From Williamsia maris (GTDB lineage: Bacteria > Actinomycetota > Actinomycetes > Mycobacteriales > Mycobacteriaceae), in the NCBI RefSeq assembly GCF_024171815.1, contig NZ_JAMTCJ010000001.1, forward strand, positions 372,001 through 436,000: a DNA stretch of 64,000 nucleotides. The letters are read 5' to 3'. How positions within the stretch are numbered: position 1 is the stretch's first letter; each line of letters begins with the position of its first letter. This document shows positions 49,571 to 58,280 of this stretch, piece by piece. The position numbers were made by a program, and so were the translations under genes. Below the pieces are notes generated by a model. That model worked only from the letters and a program-made list of their open reading frames with translations, made no database searches and was not told where the DNA came from.

Positions 49571-51325
49571 CTAGAGGTTGGCCTCGCGGTCGCGTCCGAC
49601 ACCGAGTCGTTCGGGCGCGTGGAGTCGGGTGAGCACCCGCGCGACGTCGGCCGGGATCCGATCCGAGGTCCACAGCGACACACCCACCATGACCGCGAAG
49701 GCCAACGGCACGCTGATCGCGGCGGGGTACCCGACCAGCACCGACGGCCATCCGCCCCAGAGGTCGTCGGAGAAGCCCCCGACCGCGGTGGTCAGGGCCG
49801 CTCCCCCGGCCACGACACCACCGACGATCAGTCCCGCGGCCGCACCGACCGCGGTCAGTCCGCGCCACCAGATGCCCAGCACCAGCAGCGGGCACAGCGT
49901 GGACGCGGCGACCGCGAAGACCAGACCGACGGTGCGCGACAGGTCGATCGAGGTGACGGCGACGGCCAACAGCACCGGGATCACCCCGGCGAGCAGCGAT
50001 GCGAGGCGGAAGTCGCGTACCCGTCCCCGCAGGACGTCGGTGCTCAGGACCCCGGCCACGCTGACGAGCAATCCCGACGACGTCGCCAGGAACGCCGCGA
50101 TGGCCCCGGCCGCGACGAGCGCGGCGAGAAGTTGTCCGCCGATGCCGGAGACCACCGAGCTCGGCAGCAGCAGCACCGCGGCGTCGGAGCCACCGGTGAT
50201 CAGCAGCTGCGGCACCCACAGCCGGGCGAAGGCGCCGAGCAGCGTCGGGAACAGGTAGAACACCGACAGCAGTCCGACCACGGCGAGCGACGTCCGGCGC
50301 GCGGCCCGTCCGTCGGGGTTGGTGTAGAAGCGGACCAGCACGTGCGGTAATCCCATGGTGCCCAGAAAGATCCCGATGATCAGCGAATAGACCTGGTACA
50401 TCGGGTGGTCGCCGCCGAACCCCCAGCCCGGTGTCGCCCACTGCTGGTGGGTGGCGGGCGCTCCGGCCACCACCGGCACCGACGACCCCGCCGCGAGCAC
50501 CACCGACGTCCCCGACGTCAGCTCGTGGTCACCGGCGGTGAGTCGGATCGGACCCGAGACCGCCTGCCCGTCGATGGTCCCTCTCGCGGTGACCTCCAGC
50601 GGCGCGGCGACCTGGACGACGACGTCGGTGGTGACGTCGACGGTGGTCTGTTCGGTGACCGTCGGCGGCGCGCTCGACCCGAGATCGTGGTCGCCGCCGT
50701 AGAAGTGCAGCGCCAGGACGACGGCGGGTACGGCGATCGCGGTCAGCTTGAGCCAGTATTGGAACGCCTGCACGAACGTGATCGACCGCATGCCTCCGCC
50801 GATCACGTTGGCGATCACGATGAGCCCGACCACCACCGCTCCGACCCACGGCGGGATCCCCAGCAGGATGTTGAGCGTGAGACCGGCGCCCTGCAGCTGT
50901 GGGACCAGGTAGAGGATGCAGATGAGGACCACCACCGCGGTGGCGAGCTTGCGCAGTCGGGTCGATCCGAGGCGGAACTCGGCGAAGTCGGGGACGGTGT
51001 ACGCCCCGGAGCGACGCAGTGGGGCCGCGACGAACAGCAGCAGGCCGACGTAGCCGGCGGTGAAGCCGATCGGGTACCAGAGCGCGTCGGCGCCATACTT
51101 CGCGATCAGACCGGCGACGCCGAGAAACGACGCGGCCGAGAGGTATTCGCCGGAGATGGCCGCGGCGTTCCAGTTCGACCCGACGCTGCGCGAGGCGACG
51201 AGGAAGTCCGAGGTGGTGCGGGCGAGGCGTACGCCGTAGGCGCCGATCGCCACCGTCGCGACGGCCGCGGCGACCAGCGCGATGACCGTCGGCACCGGCA
51301 CCGAGGATCCGGTCAACCCGTTCAT
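49571..51325 (-). CDS. SSS-family carboxylate symporter with extracytoplasmic insert
   Basis: 584 residues, related to ActP and corynebacterial MctC monocarboxylate carriers: TTSDFLVASRSVGSNWNAAAISGEYLSAASFLGVAGL, VIGGGMRSITFVQAFQYWLKLTA and GTMGLPHVLVRFYTNPDGRAARR. Between helices, about residues 210-310, lies a Thr/Val-rich, probably beta-structured insertion (TVTEQTTVDVTTDVVVQVAAPLEV) outside the membrane, longer than in ActP. It is the last gene of an operon that also contains a sensor kinase, a LytTR regulator and a small membrane protein, so the carrier is likely regulated by or linked to that system. Confidence 0.88.
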   Translation of the reverse strand: MNGLTGSSVPVPTVIALVAAAVATVAIGAYGVRLARTTSDFLVASRSVGSNWNAAAISGEYLSAASFLGVAGLIAKYGADALWYPIGFTAGYVGLLLFVAAPLRRSGAYTVPDFAEFRLGSTRLRKLATAVVVLICILYLVPQLQGAGLTLNILLGIPPWVGAVVVGLIVIANVIGGGMRSITFVQAFQYWLKLTAIAVPAVVLALHFYGGDHDLGSSAPPTVTEQTTVDVTTDVVVQVAAPLEVTARGTIDGQAVSGPIRLTAGDHELTSGTSVVLAAGSSVPVVAGAPATHQQWATPGWGFGGDHPMYQVYSLIIGIFLGTMGLPHVLVRFYTNPDGRAARRTSLAVVGLLSVFYLFPTLLGAFARLWVPQLLITGGSDAAVLLLPSSVVSGIGGQLLAALVAAGAIAAFLATSSGLLVSVAGVLSTDVLRGRVRDFRLASLLAGVIPVLLAVAVTSIDLSRTVGLVFAVAASTLCPLLVLGIWWRGLTAVGAAAGLIVGGVVAGGAALTTAVGGFSDDLWGGWPSVLVGYPAAISVPLAFAVMVGVSLWTSDRIPADVARVLTRLHAPERLGVGRDREANL

Positions 51326-51356
51326 CATCGTCTGCTCATCGCGTGTTCGTGGGCCA

Positions 51357-51731
51357 TCAGTCGTCGACGAGGTCGCCGAACTCCTGCTCGTTGCGGTCGG
51401 CGGAGCGGTTGTAGATCCAGCACACCGCGAGCAGCAGCGGGTACACCGCGAACCCGAGGACGATCCAGGACAGGCGGATACCCAGGACGGTCACCGCGCC
51501 GACGTCGGGGAACAGGGCCAGCAGGACCGGGATCGCGCACAGGACACCGAGGGTGATGCCGGCCAGCCTGAGCGCGAGTCCGAGCTGGGCGCGCATCAGT
51601 CCGCGGATCAACGCGTCGCCGACCTCGGTCTGCTCCTGCACCTCCACGCGGGTGCGGACCGTGCGCGCACCGCGTCGGGTGGCGAGGACGACCCGTTCGC
51701 GCCGGGGCGGGCCGTCCGACGGCGTGCTCAT
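51357..51731 (-). CDS. Small membrane protein between LytTR regulator and symporter
   Basis: 124 residues: a basic N-terminal half (PPRRERVVLATRRGARTVRTRVEVQEQTEVGDALIRGLMRAQLGLALRLAG) and two hydrophobic helices (about 53-75 and 84-106), ending in an acidic tail EFGDLVDD. The ATG overlaps the regulator stop (ATGA) and the symporter starts 31 nt later. By place and layout it corresponds to the DUF485-like partner of SSS carriers, though the sequence is not clearly DUF485. Confidence 0.75.
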   Translation of the reverse strand: MSTPSDGPPRRERVVLATRRGARTVRTRVEVQEQTEVGDALIRGLMRAQLGLALRLAGITLGVLCAIPVLLALFPDVGAVTVLGIRLSWIVLGFAVYPLLLAVCWIYNRSADRNEQEFGDLVDD

Positions 51732-52612
51732 CGCGAGCCCCGGGTCGGGCGGGGGCTGGGCACGAGACGGTCCTTGAGTTCCCGGGTGTGTCGACGGCTG
51801 ACCGGCAGCTCGACCGGTGCGCCGTCGCGCTGGGTCCGCAGCACCACGACCGTTCCCGAGCCGGCGGTCCGGATCCCGGTCACCAGCGGCAACGACACCA
51901 GGTAGGACCGATGGACACGCACGAAACCCGCCTGCGCCCAGCGGGTCTCGAGGGTCGAGATCGGGATACGGACCAGGTGCGAGTCGGTGGCGGTGTGCAG
52001 CCGGGCGTAGTCGCCGTCGGCCTCCACCCACTCCACCGAGGATCGGTGCACCAGTGTCGTCGCCCCACCCATCTCCACGCCGATGACCTCGTCGGCCGCG
52101 TCGTCGGCCGGTGGGGTCGACGCCGCGTCGGCCATGTCCCGACTCCCCCGCATGTCGACGACGCGGCGCACCGACTCGGCGAGTCGTTGCGCGCGAACGG
52201 GTTTGAGCAGGTAGTCGACGGCGCCGAGGTCGAAGGCACGCACCGCGCGGTCGTCGTGGGCGGTCACGAACACCACCGCGGGCGGGTTCGCGAACGCGGT
52301 CAACACGCCGGCGAGCTCGAGCCCGTCGAGTCCGGGCATGTTGATGTCGAGGAACACGGCGTCGATGGCGGATGGTCGCGCGTCGTTGATCAGGCGCAGA
52401 GCGGTGGTGGCGTCGGCGGCGGTGAGCACCTCGCCGACCTGGTCCTGGGCCCGCAGGAGGTAGGTGAGTTCGTCGAGGGCCGGCCACTCGTCGTCGACCG
52501 CGAGCACCGTCAGGGCGGCGCTCGGTGCGGCGGCGGTCGCGGGGGTGTCGGTCCCAGAAGTGTCGATCACAGTGGATCCATCGTGCCACCGGTCGGTGCG
52601 GTCGGTGCTCAC
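51728..52612 (-). CDS. LytTR-type response regulator
   Basis: 294 residues: a receiver domain (LTVLAVDDEWPALDELTYLL, phosphoacceptor Asp in VFLDINMPGLDGLEL, switch Thr in VFVTAHDDRAV, Lys in DYLLKPVRAQRL; about 35-155), a linker, and a LytTR DNA-binding domain (WVEADGDYARLHTATDSHLVRIPISTLETRW and FVRVHRSYLVSLPLV; about 180-285). It is coupled by 4-nt overlaps to the sensor kinase before it and the membrane protein after it. It probably activates its own operon, including the symporter. Confidence 0.92.
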   Translation of the reverse strand: MSTDRTDRWHDGSTVIDTSGTDTPATAAAPSAALTVLAVDDEWPALDELTYLLRAQDQVGEVLTAADATTALRLINDARPSAIDAVFLDINMPGLDGLELAGVLTAFANPPAVVFVTAHDDRAVRAFDLGAVDYLLKPVRAQRLAESVRRVVDMRGSRDMADAASTPPADDAADEVIGVEMGGATTLVHRSSVEWVEADGDYARLHTATDSHLVRIPISTLETRWAQAGFVRVHRSYLVSLPLVTGIRTAGSGTVVVLRTQRDGAPVELPVSRRHTRELKDRLVPSPRPTRGSR

Positions 52613-53811
52613 ACGGCGATACCGGGACGGAATTTCGGTACCCGCATGCTGACCTTCGTTCCCGCCCCCGGTGCGGTCTCGACGACCAGTCCGTAGTCGT
52701 TGCCGAAGGCGGCGCGGAGACGGTCGTCGACGTTGGCCAGACCGACGTGGGCGTTCTCCGACGCGCTCGGTCCCGAGGCACCGGAGGTGATGGCGTCGAG
52801 ATCGCCCGAGCGCAACAGTTCGGGATCCATGCCGATGCCGTCGTCCTCGACACTGATGACGCAGTCGGTGCCCTCGTCGGCGGCGATGATCGTCACCGTG
52901 CCGCCGTTAGGTTTGCTGGAGATGCCATGGCGCACCGCGTTTTCCACCAGCGGTTGCAACGCGAGGAACGGGAGTACGACGTTGAGGACCTCCGGGGCGA
53001 CCTGCAGACGCACCTCCAGCGCGCTGCCGAACCGGGCGCGTTCGAGCGTCAGGTAGCGGTCGATGTTGCGGAGTTCGTCGGCCAGCACGGTGTACTCACC
53101 TGCCGACCGGAACGAGTAACGGGTGAAGTCGGCGAACTCGAGGATCAGCTCGCGGGCCTGGTCGGGGTCGGTGCGGACAAAGGACGCGACGGTGCCGAGC
53201 GCGTTGTAGATGAAGTGCGGGCTGATCTGGGCCCGCAGTGCGCGGACCTCGGCGCGGTCGAGGCGGGCGCGGGACGCGTCGAGTTCGGCGAGCTCGATCT
53301 GGTTGCCTGCGTACCGGGCGACCTCGGTGATGGCCGAGAGCATGCCGGGGCCGGGTTGGACGCGGGTGACCACGCCCATGACGCCGACGGCCCGCGACTC
53401 GTCGAGCAGCGGCTGGACGATGAGGGCGCGCACCCCGGGCTCGTCGAGGTCGGCGCCGGTGATCAGGATGCGACGTCCCTCGTCCACGGCGCGGGCAGCG
53501 GCGTCGGCGAAGACCGGCGCCAGGCATTCGTAGGGACCGGTCCACGCGAGGACGGAGCCGTCCGCGTCGGCGAGCCCGAGTGCGTCAGCCGAGGTCAGGC
53601 CCCGCAGGTGCGGGGCGGCTTCGGCGGCCGAGGCCGCGTCGAGTCCCCGGCGCAGCGGGCGGGCGGCTAGTGATGCGGTGTGCAGCGTGGCGTGCACCGC
53701 GCGTTCGGCCGGGGTCGTCAGGGTGGGGCGGGTGCGCACACGGAGTGCGACGACAGCGACGGCGACGGCCACCACCGCGATCACGGCGATGACGATCGTG
53801 GCGCCGGACAT
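52609..53811 (-). CDS. LytS-type sensor histidine kinase
   Basis: 400 residues: one N-terminal membrane helix (about 3-24), a GAF-like sensory region (about 70-180, LRGLTSADALGLADADGSVLAW), then the LytS/His_kinase domain with the phospho-His in LRAQISPHFIYNALGTVASFV and a HATPase with VLPFLALQPLVENAVRHGI, EDDGIGMD and VGLANVDDRLRAAFG. It lacks the multi-helix 5TM-LYT sensor, so the signal may be read inside the cell. The stop overlaps the regulator start (ATGA). E. coli relatives BtsS and YpdA sense pyruvate-type signals and control carriers. Confidence 0.9.
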   Translation of the reverse strand: MSGATIVIAVIAVVAVAVAVVALRVRTRPTLTTPAERAVHATLHTASLAARPLRRGLDAASAAEAAPHLRGLTSADALGLADADGSVLAWTGPYECLAPVFADAAARAVDEGRRILITGADLDEPGVRALIVQPLLDESRAVGVMGVVTRVQPGPGMLSAITEVARYAGNQIELAELDASRARLDRAEVRALRAQISPHFIYNALGTVASFVRTDPDQARELILEFADFTRYSFRSAGEYTVLADELRNIDRYLTLERARFGSALEVRLQVAPEVLNVVLPFLALQPLVENAVRHGISSKPNGGTVTIIAADEGTDCVISVEDDGIGMDPELLRSGDLDAITSGASGPSASENAHVGLANVDDRLRAAFGNDYGLVVETAPGAGTKVSMRVPKFRPGIAV

Positions 53812-53850
53812 CAGCTGCTCGTCACGGCGCTGTGCTCATCACAACTCGGG

Positions 53851-54147
53851 TCAGCGATCCGCGACCGCATAGGTGACGCCGGCGACCGCCGCGGTCACCG
53901 ACAGCACCGACGGCCAGGCCCCGATCTTCTTGGCCAGTGGATGCGATCCGCCGAATGCGCCGAGGTAGCCGACCAGCAGCGCACCCGCAACGACCGGGCC
54001 CTGCGATCGAGACCATTCCCGGGTGGACCAGGCCCCGGCCGCACCGAGCACGACCCCGCCCAGCGGGCGGATGCCGCTGTAGCGAGCGGTGGCGAATCCG
54101 CCGATGAGACCGGCGGCGACAACGGGTGCGGTGGGTGTGGTGGTCAC
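53851..54147 (-). CDS. Small membrane protein upstream of the LytS operon
   Basis: 98 residues, glycine- and alanine-rich with three hydrophobic stretches (about 6-20, 27-40 and 51-95) and few charged residues. PVVAAGLIGGFATARYSGIRPLGGVVLGAAGAW looks like a conserved mycolata small membrane protein of unknown function. It ends 39 nt before the kinase start on the same strand and may head the transcript. Confidence 0.65.
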   Translation of the reverse strand: MTTTPTAPVVAAGLIGGFATARYSGIRPLGGVVLGAAGAWSTREWSRSQGPVVAGALLVGYLGAFGGSHPLAKKIGAWPSVLSVTAAVAGVTYAVADR

Positions 54148-54377
54148 CGGGCGACTGTACCGTTGGTGTGACCGGCCGGTCCTTCACACGGGCCGACCGT
54201 GCGGCGCTCCTCGCCGCAGATCGATCTCCGCGCTGTTCACCGCGTACCTCAACCGCGGCAGTCATCAGCCCGAATCTCTCCACGTCCGACCGTGGTTCGC
54301 AGTACCAACTCACCCTGTATTCCCCGCTCGGCGTCTGCCGCTCGGGTCATCACTCGTCTACCAAAGGAGTTGATCGC

Positions 54378-55316
54378 ATGCACACCCACCCATCATCGAA
54401 CGACAACGAACGCGAGGTCATCGAGAACCGGCTCGACGTCAACCGGCGCGCTCTCATCGACACCGCACGCGGTCTGTCCGATGAAGATGCACGTCGACGA
54501 ATGGTGTCCTCTCTGACCACGCCGATCTCTCTCATCAAACATGCTGCTGCGGCAGAACGGATCTGGTTTCAACGGTTCTGGGGCCGACGGGCCGAAGACG
54601 ACTGCGATGGCTACTCCCGCCGCGATGAGGGAACCTTCACCGTCGACGACTCCGCCACGCTCCACGACGTCATCTCCGAGTACGAGCGGGCGATCGAGGT
54701 GTCGCGGGACATCGCCGCCGGGTTCGATCTGGATGCCGTACAGGTCGAACCACACGAGGGGCCCGTCAGCATGCGGTGGACCCTGCTGATGATGATCGCC
54801 GAGACAGCCAGGCACGCTGGGCACGGTGACATCCTGCGCGAGCAGATCACCGCTCCTCGTCCGCAGTCCGAAGTGCCATTCCTCGCAACGGGTCCCGACG
54901 AGGTCGAGCAGGAAATCATCGCCGCCTTCGAGAAAATGCGAACCACCATCCTCACCCGCAACCGGCACGAGCTGGTCGAACTGCACGACCCCGAATTCCT
55001 GGGCACGGAGCTCCCCGGGAACGTGATAACCGCCGACGAGCACATTGCCACGACCATGAATTCACGCGATCTCGAGATGGAGTTCTTCGACATACGAGTC
55101 AAGGCTTTTGGCGACATCGCGTTGTCCTGGGCACGGCAGACTCTCGCCGGTCATCTCGAACCCGATGACCCGGGAACGTCCCCGGAGGTGGCAGCTCGTG
55201 TCGAGAGCGAAGGGGTCCACTGGTCGATGCTTGTCGTGTGGCGCCACACGCGAGGCCGGTGGCGGATGCTGTCGTACCAGGTCACGCCCATCGCGGACGA
55301 CCGATGGGAAGCGTGA
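54378..55316 (+). CDS. DinB-like (DUF664) domain fused to SnoaL/NTF2-like domain
   Basis: 312 residues. The first 175 form a DinB-like four-helix bundle (NRRALIDTARGLSDEDARRRMVSSLTTPISLIKHAAAAERIWFQRF ... LMMIAETARHAGHGDILRE) with histidines (IKHAAAAE, TARHAGHGD) placed as metal ligands, typical of mycothiol-dependent or DUF664 proteins. Residues about 185-312 look like a SnoaL/DUF4440 NTF2-type domain ending WRMLSYQVTPI. An aaaggag ribosome site precedes the ATG. A flavodoxin gene follows 141 nt later. Function unknown. Confidence 0.75.
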   Translation: MHTHPSSNDNEREVIENRLDVNRRALIDTARGLSDEDARRRMVSSLTTPISLIKHAAAAERIWFQRFWGRRAEDDCDGYSRRDEGTFTVDDSATLHDVISEYERAIEVSRDIAAGFDLDAVQVEPHEGPVSMRWTLLMMIAETARHAGHGDILREQITAPRPQSEVPFLATGPDEVEQEIIAAFEKMRTTILTRNRHELVELHDPEFLGTELPGNVITADEHIATTMNSRDLEMEFFDIRVKAFGDIALSWARQTLAGHLEPDDPGTSPEVAARVESEGVHWSMLVVWRHTRGRWRMLSYQVTPIADDRWEA

Positions 55317-55457
55317 ATGGGCCCGCCGCCGACAGTCAGCGTCGAGCAGCACACCGGACACGGAGCCTTTGACCGATGGCCGACCACAGACCGTGTCACA
55401 TATGGACGCGCAGCGGTGTCTTGAGGACGTGGTCATCATTCAACGAAAGGGACCGTC

Positions 55458-55916
55458 ATGAAAACGCTCGTAGTCTGCGCATCGCGGTCATCGCATCAGA
55501 ACACCCGCCGCATCGCCGACGCCCTGGGCGGCGCGCTCGATGCCGACGTCGTCACGCCTGATGAGGTGACGCCGGCCATGCTCGCCGAGGCCGACCGCAT
55601 CGGCGTCGGTTCGGGTATCTACTGGATGAGCTTCGACCCACGCCTGATGGAGTGGGTTCGCGGCCTTACCGACATGTCCGGCCGCGACGCATTCATCTTC
55701 TCCACGAGCGGCCTACCGGAGACAGCCCTTCGTCGGTACACCAATACATTCGAACAACTTCTGCGACAACGAGGGTTTCGCTACCTCGGCGCCTTCGGCT
55801 GTCGCGGCCTGGACACCTGGGGACCGTTCGGGCTGATCGGCGGGGTGAGCCGAGGCCGACCCGACGCAGACGACCTCGCTGCCGCCCAGAGCTTTGCGGC
55901 GGGTCTGCGCCGTTGA
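55458..55916 (+). CDS. Flavodoxin-family protein
   Basis: 152-residue FMN-binding fold: KTLVVCASRSSHQNTRRIADALGGAL (phosphate loop), GVGSGIYWMSFDPRLMEWVR and FIFSTSGLPETALRRYTN. The last part, GRPDADDLAAAQSFAAGLRR, is usual in short flavodoxin-like proteins. An aaaggga ribosome site precedes the ATG. It likely carries electrons or acts as a reductase; partner unknown. Its stop lies 2 nt from the end of the convergent DUF3291-like gene. Confidence 0.85.
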   Translation: MKTLVVCASRSSHQNTRRIADALGGALDADVVTPDEVTPAMLAEADRIGVGSGIYWMSFDPRLMEWVRGLTDMSGRDAFIFSTSGLPETALRRYTNTFEQLLRQRGFRYLGAFGCRGLDTWGPFGLIGGVSRGRPDADDLAAAQSFAAGLRR

Positions 55917-55918
55917 GC

Positions 55919-56326
55919 TCAGCGGCTGCCCCTCCCCCGGGCGACCTCCAGACGCCGGTGGGCGTCGGTCCAGGTGGGTCGTTCGAACGACGGGATCGTC
56001 CAGAAGGTGAACGACGCATCGGCGGTGTGGTCGCGGAAGCCCGTCATCACCGACCTGTGCGGTTCGATGGTGATCATGGCGTCGATCGCGGCGCGATCAC
56101 GCCAGGCGCTCAGCGTGTAGAACTCCCGGCGCAGCGGGTGGGCCACCAGCGCAACACCTATCGCACCATCCGCTCGTCGGACCTGACCGCGCACTCGAAG
56201 TGCCGCCACGAAGAACGGGAGAACCTGACGGAAGGTCCTGAGCTCGAATCGAGATGCCATCACGACGATTTCGTCATCGGTCGGGCTTGTCGCGGTGGGC
56301 CCTGCGGACCACGGCAGAGTCGGCAT
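55919..56326 (-). CDS. DUF3291-like / monooxygenase-fold protein
   Basis: 135 residues. ASRFELRTFRQVLPFFVAALRVRGQVRRADGAIGVALVAHPLRREFYTLSAWRDRAAIDAM resembles the dimeric ferredoxin-like fold of DUF3291 and related spheroidene or antibiotic monooxygenase-like proteins; the functional residues are unknown. ATG 56326 is used because gagaggaag lies directly upstream; ATG 56260 (MASRFELRT) is an alternative. Twin palindromes of TetR style lie 36-65 nt upstream, so the gene is probably repressed by an unlinked TetR-type regulator. Confidence 0.65.
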   Translation of the reverse strand: MPTLPWSAGPTATSPTDDEIVVMASRFELRTFRQVLPFFVAALRVRGQVRRADGAIGVALVAHPLRREFYTLSAWRDRAAIDAMITIEPHRSVMTGFRDHTADASFTFWTIPSFERPTWTDAHRRLEVARGRGSR

Positions 56327-56361
56327 TGCTCTTCCTCTCTGTGTTGGCAGCGCCCGGTTGG

Positions 56362-56391
56362 TAGAACGCCGTTCTATAGAACAGTGTTCTA
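56362..56391. promoter_or_regulatory. Two abutting 15-bp palindromic operators
   Basis: TAGAACGCCGTTCTA (56362-56376) and TAGAACAGTGTTCTA (56377-56391): each is TAGAAC-N3-GTTCTA, and they touch without a gap. This is a typical TetR-family operator arrangement in the promoter of the DUF3291-like gene, but no tetR gene is near. Confidence 0.75.
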
Positions 56392-56539
56392 CATGCATCG
56401 GGGTTCCGCAAGGCCCTCACGGCGCACGACCCTGACGCGTTGTCCACAACCCCGCGTGGCGCCTGTCCACCGATGATGCCCATGTGACGAACTTCGTTGC
56501 GCCTGTGCACAACTGATAGAAACTGTCGGACCCCCTCAC

Positions 56540-56545
56540 TACAAT
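56540..56545 (+). promoter_or_regulatory. -10 box of the second HNH gene
   Basis: TACAAT lies 7 nt before the ATG at 56553, so transcription should start on or next to the start codon (leaderless). Confidence 0.55.
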
Positions 56546-56552
56546 CGGTCAC

Positions 56553-58280
56553 ATGTTCGAGGGGTGGAATCAGGTCGGGGACGCAGCCATGGGGTTGCTG
56601 CCCGACCGTGTCGGTGCGCCGGTCAACGACGTTCTCGGCGAGATGCGCTACGCCGCTGCCGGCCTCGGCTACCTCGAGTGGGTCACCTTTCGCGACGCTG
56701 CCGAACTGCACACCCAGCTCGTCGAGCCCGAGATGGTCACCGACGTCCGCATGCTCGACGCACTGACACGGTGCGCGACCCGGATCGCCACCCAGCTCAG
56801 CATCTCGCAGATATCCGGCGAGGGGTTGCTGCACCGCGCGATCGCTTTGCGCGACCGACTCCCCCAGGTCCTCGAGTGCCTGAAACTGGGACTGGTCGCT
56901 CCCCGCCACATCCGCACGATCGTCTCGCGCACCGAACTGGTCGACGGCGAGGAGTACGCCCCCGAGGTCGACGCCGCGATCGCAGAGTCGTTGCGCCGCA
57001 GAGGTTCCTGGTCAGACCACCGGATGCGCGACATGGTCGACCGAATCGTCTACCGCCACGACCCTGACGCCGTGCGCGAACGTCGTCGGCGCGCCCTCGA
57101 CGACCGTGGCTGCTGGATCGAGCGCGGCGAGGACGGCATGGCCGAGATCGGTGCATCGATGTCGGCCGAGAACGCCCTCCTCGCCTACAAGAACGTGTGC
57201 GACCTGGCCGACAAGGTATGCGCCGATGACGGCCGCACGAAAGCGCAGCGACGCAGCGATGCCTCGTTCACGCTGCAGAGCGGTGCCGCCTGGGAATGCC
57301 TGTGCCCCAACGCCGACTGCAGCGTCGCGACCGCAGCCGGGCCTGATCCAGAACCCGAGCCGGACGACACCGAGGGGTTCGACCAGGCCGCGGGCGAGGA
57401 GCCGACGTCTGACGGTCCGCGAGTCGATGCCCCCTACGTGCCGAGGCCTACTCCGGCATCAACCCCGACACAGGCCGACCGTCGACACTGCAACGCGCCA
57501 ACAGCGCCCAACCGTAAGCAGCGTCGAGCCGCGGGGACCCACGCGCAACTGCATGCGTACACCGATCCCGCGACCGCGAACGGCACCGCCGACCACCCCG
57601 GTTTCCTCGATGGGTACGGCGTCATCTCCGCCGACCACGTCCGCGATCTGCTCACCGATCCCGGTGTCCGGATGCACGTTCTGGGCAATCGGTACGACGC
57701 AGACGGGACGGTTCGGCCCCAGCCGTGCACGCAACCCGCAAATCCCTACCGTCCGTCGACCGCGCTGCGCACCTACGTCCGTGCGCGGGATCAGTACTGC
57801 ATGTGGCCAGGCTGCAACCGAGCCGCATGCGACACCGACCTCGACCACACCGACGAATACGACCACCGCAACCCCGAACGCGGCGGACAGACCTCGCCCA
57901 CCGGCCTGGTCGCGCTCTGTAGGTTCCATCACCTGATCAAGACGTTCACCACGTGGCTCACCGAACAGTTCATCGGTGCCGACGGCAGGATGCGGTTCAC
58001 GGTCACCACACCGGAAGGTCTTACGCACGACGGACCGGCCCACACCGGCGAGGACGTCATCCCCGGGCTCACCGACATCGAGTTCGAGCACCCACCGGAC
58101 GCACCGCCACCGCGCGGCCCCGACGCCGAAGCCACCGGCGAGCCCACCAGACGCCGCACACGCCTGGAGGACAAGCTCGCCCGCAGACGCACCGAACGCG
58201 AGCGCAACCGGGCGCGCCGCGAGGACGACGCGACCGAGCGACGACGAGCCGCCGACGATGACCCGCCGCCGCCGTTCTAG
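56553..58280 (+). CDS. HNH endonuclease of the 13E12/DUF222 repeat family (second copy)
   Basis: 575 residues. DUF222 region at about 20-250 (RDRLPQVLECLKLGLVAPRHIRTIVSRTELVDG), an acidic Pro/Thr-rich linker at about 265-330 that contains a CLCPNADC pair, and the HNH motif YCMWPGCNRAACDTDLDHTDEYDHRNPERGGQTSPTGLVALCRFHHLIKT at about 414-464. The C-terminus is rich in Arg, Glu and Asp. It is diverged from the first copy (18090-19676) and, unlike that one, has no SOS box that I can see. Leaderless ATG. Confidence 0.9.
   Translation: MFEGWNQVGDAAMGLLPDRVGAPVNDVLGEMRYAAAGLGYLEWVTFRDAAELHTQLVEPEMVTDVRMLDALTRCATRIATQLSISQISGEGLLHRAIALRDRLPQVLECLKLGLVAPRHIRTIVSRTELVDGEEYAPEVDAAIAESLRRRGSWSDHRMRDMVDRIVYRHDPDAVRERRRRALDDRGCWIERGEDGMAEIGASMSAENALLAYKNVCDLADKVCADDGRTKAQRRSDASFTLQSGAAWECLCPNADCSVATAAGPDPEPEPDDTEGFDQAAGEEPTSDGPRVDAPYVPRPTPASTPTQADRRHCNAPTAPNRKQRRAAGTHAQLHAYTDPATANGTADHPGFLDGYGVISADHVRDLLTDPGVRMHVLGNRYDADGTVRPQPCTQPANPYRPSTALRTYVRARDQYCMWPGCNRAACDTDLDHTDEYDHRNPERGGQTSPTGLVALCRFHHLIKTFTTWLTEQFIGADGRMRFTVTTPEGLTHDGPAHTGEDVIPGLTDIEFEHPPDAPPPRGPDAEATGEPTRRRTRLEDKLARRRTERERNRARREDDATERRRAADDDPPPPF

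Noticed and set aside
54288-54305. DRGSQY-like peptide resembling an IS3 transposase motif
   Set aside because: Only six residues match, and the rest of the frame shows no transposase sequence or inverted ends.
56482-56500. Possible LexA site (cgaacttcgttg) before the second HNH gene
   Set aside because: Spacing and half-sites do not fit GAAC-N4-GTTC; probably chance.
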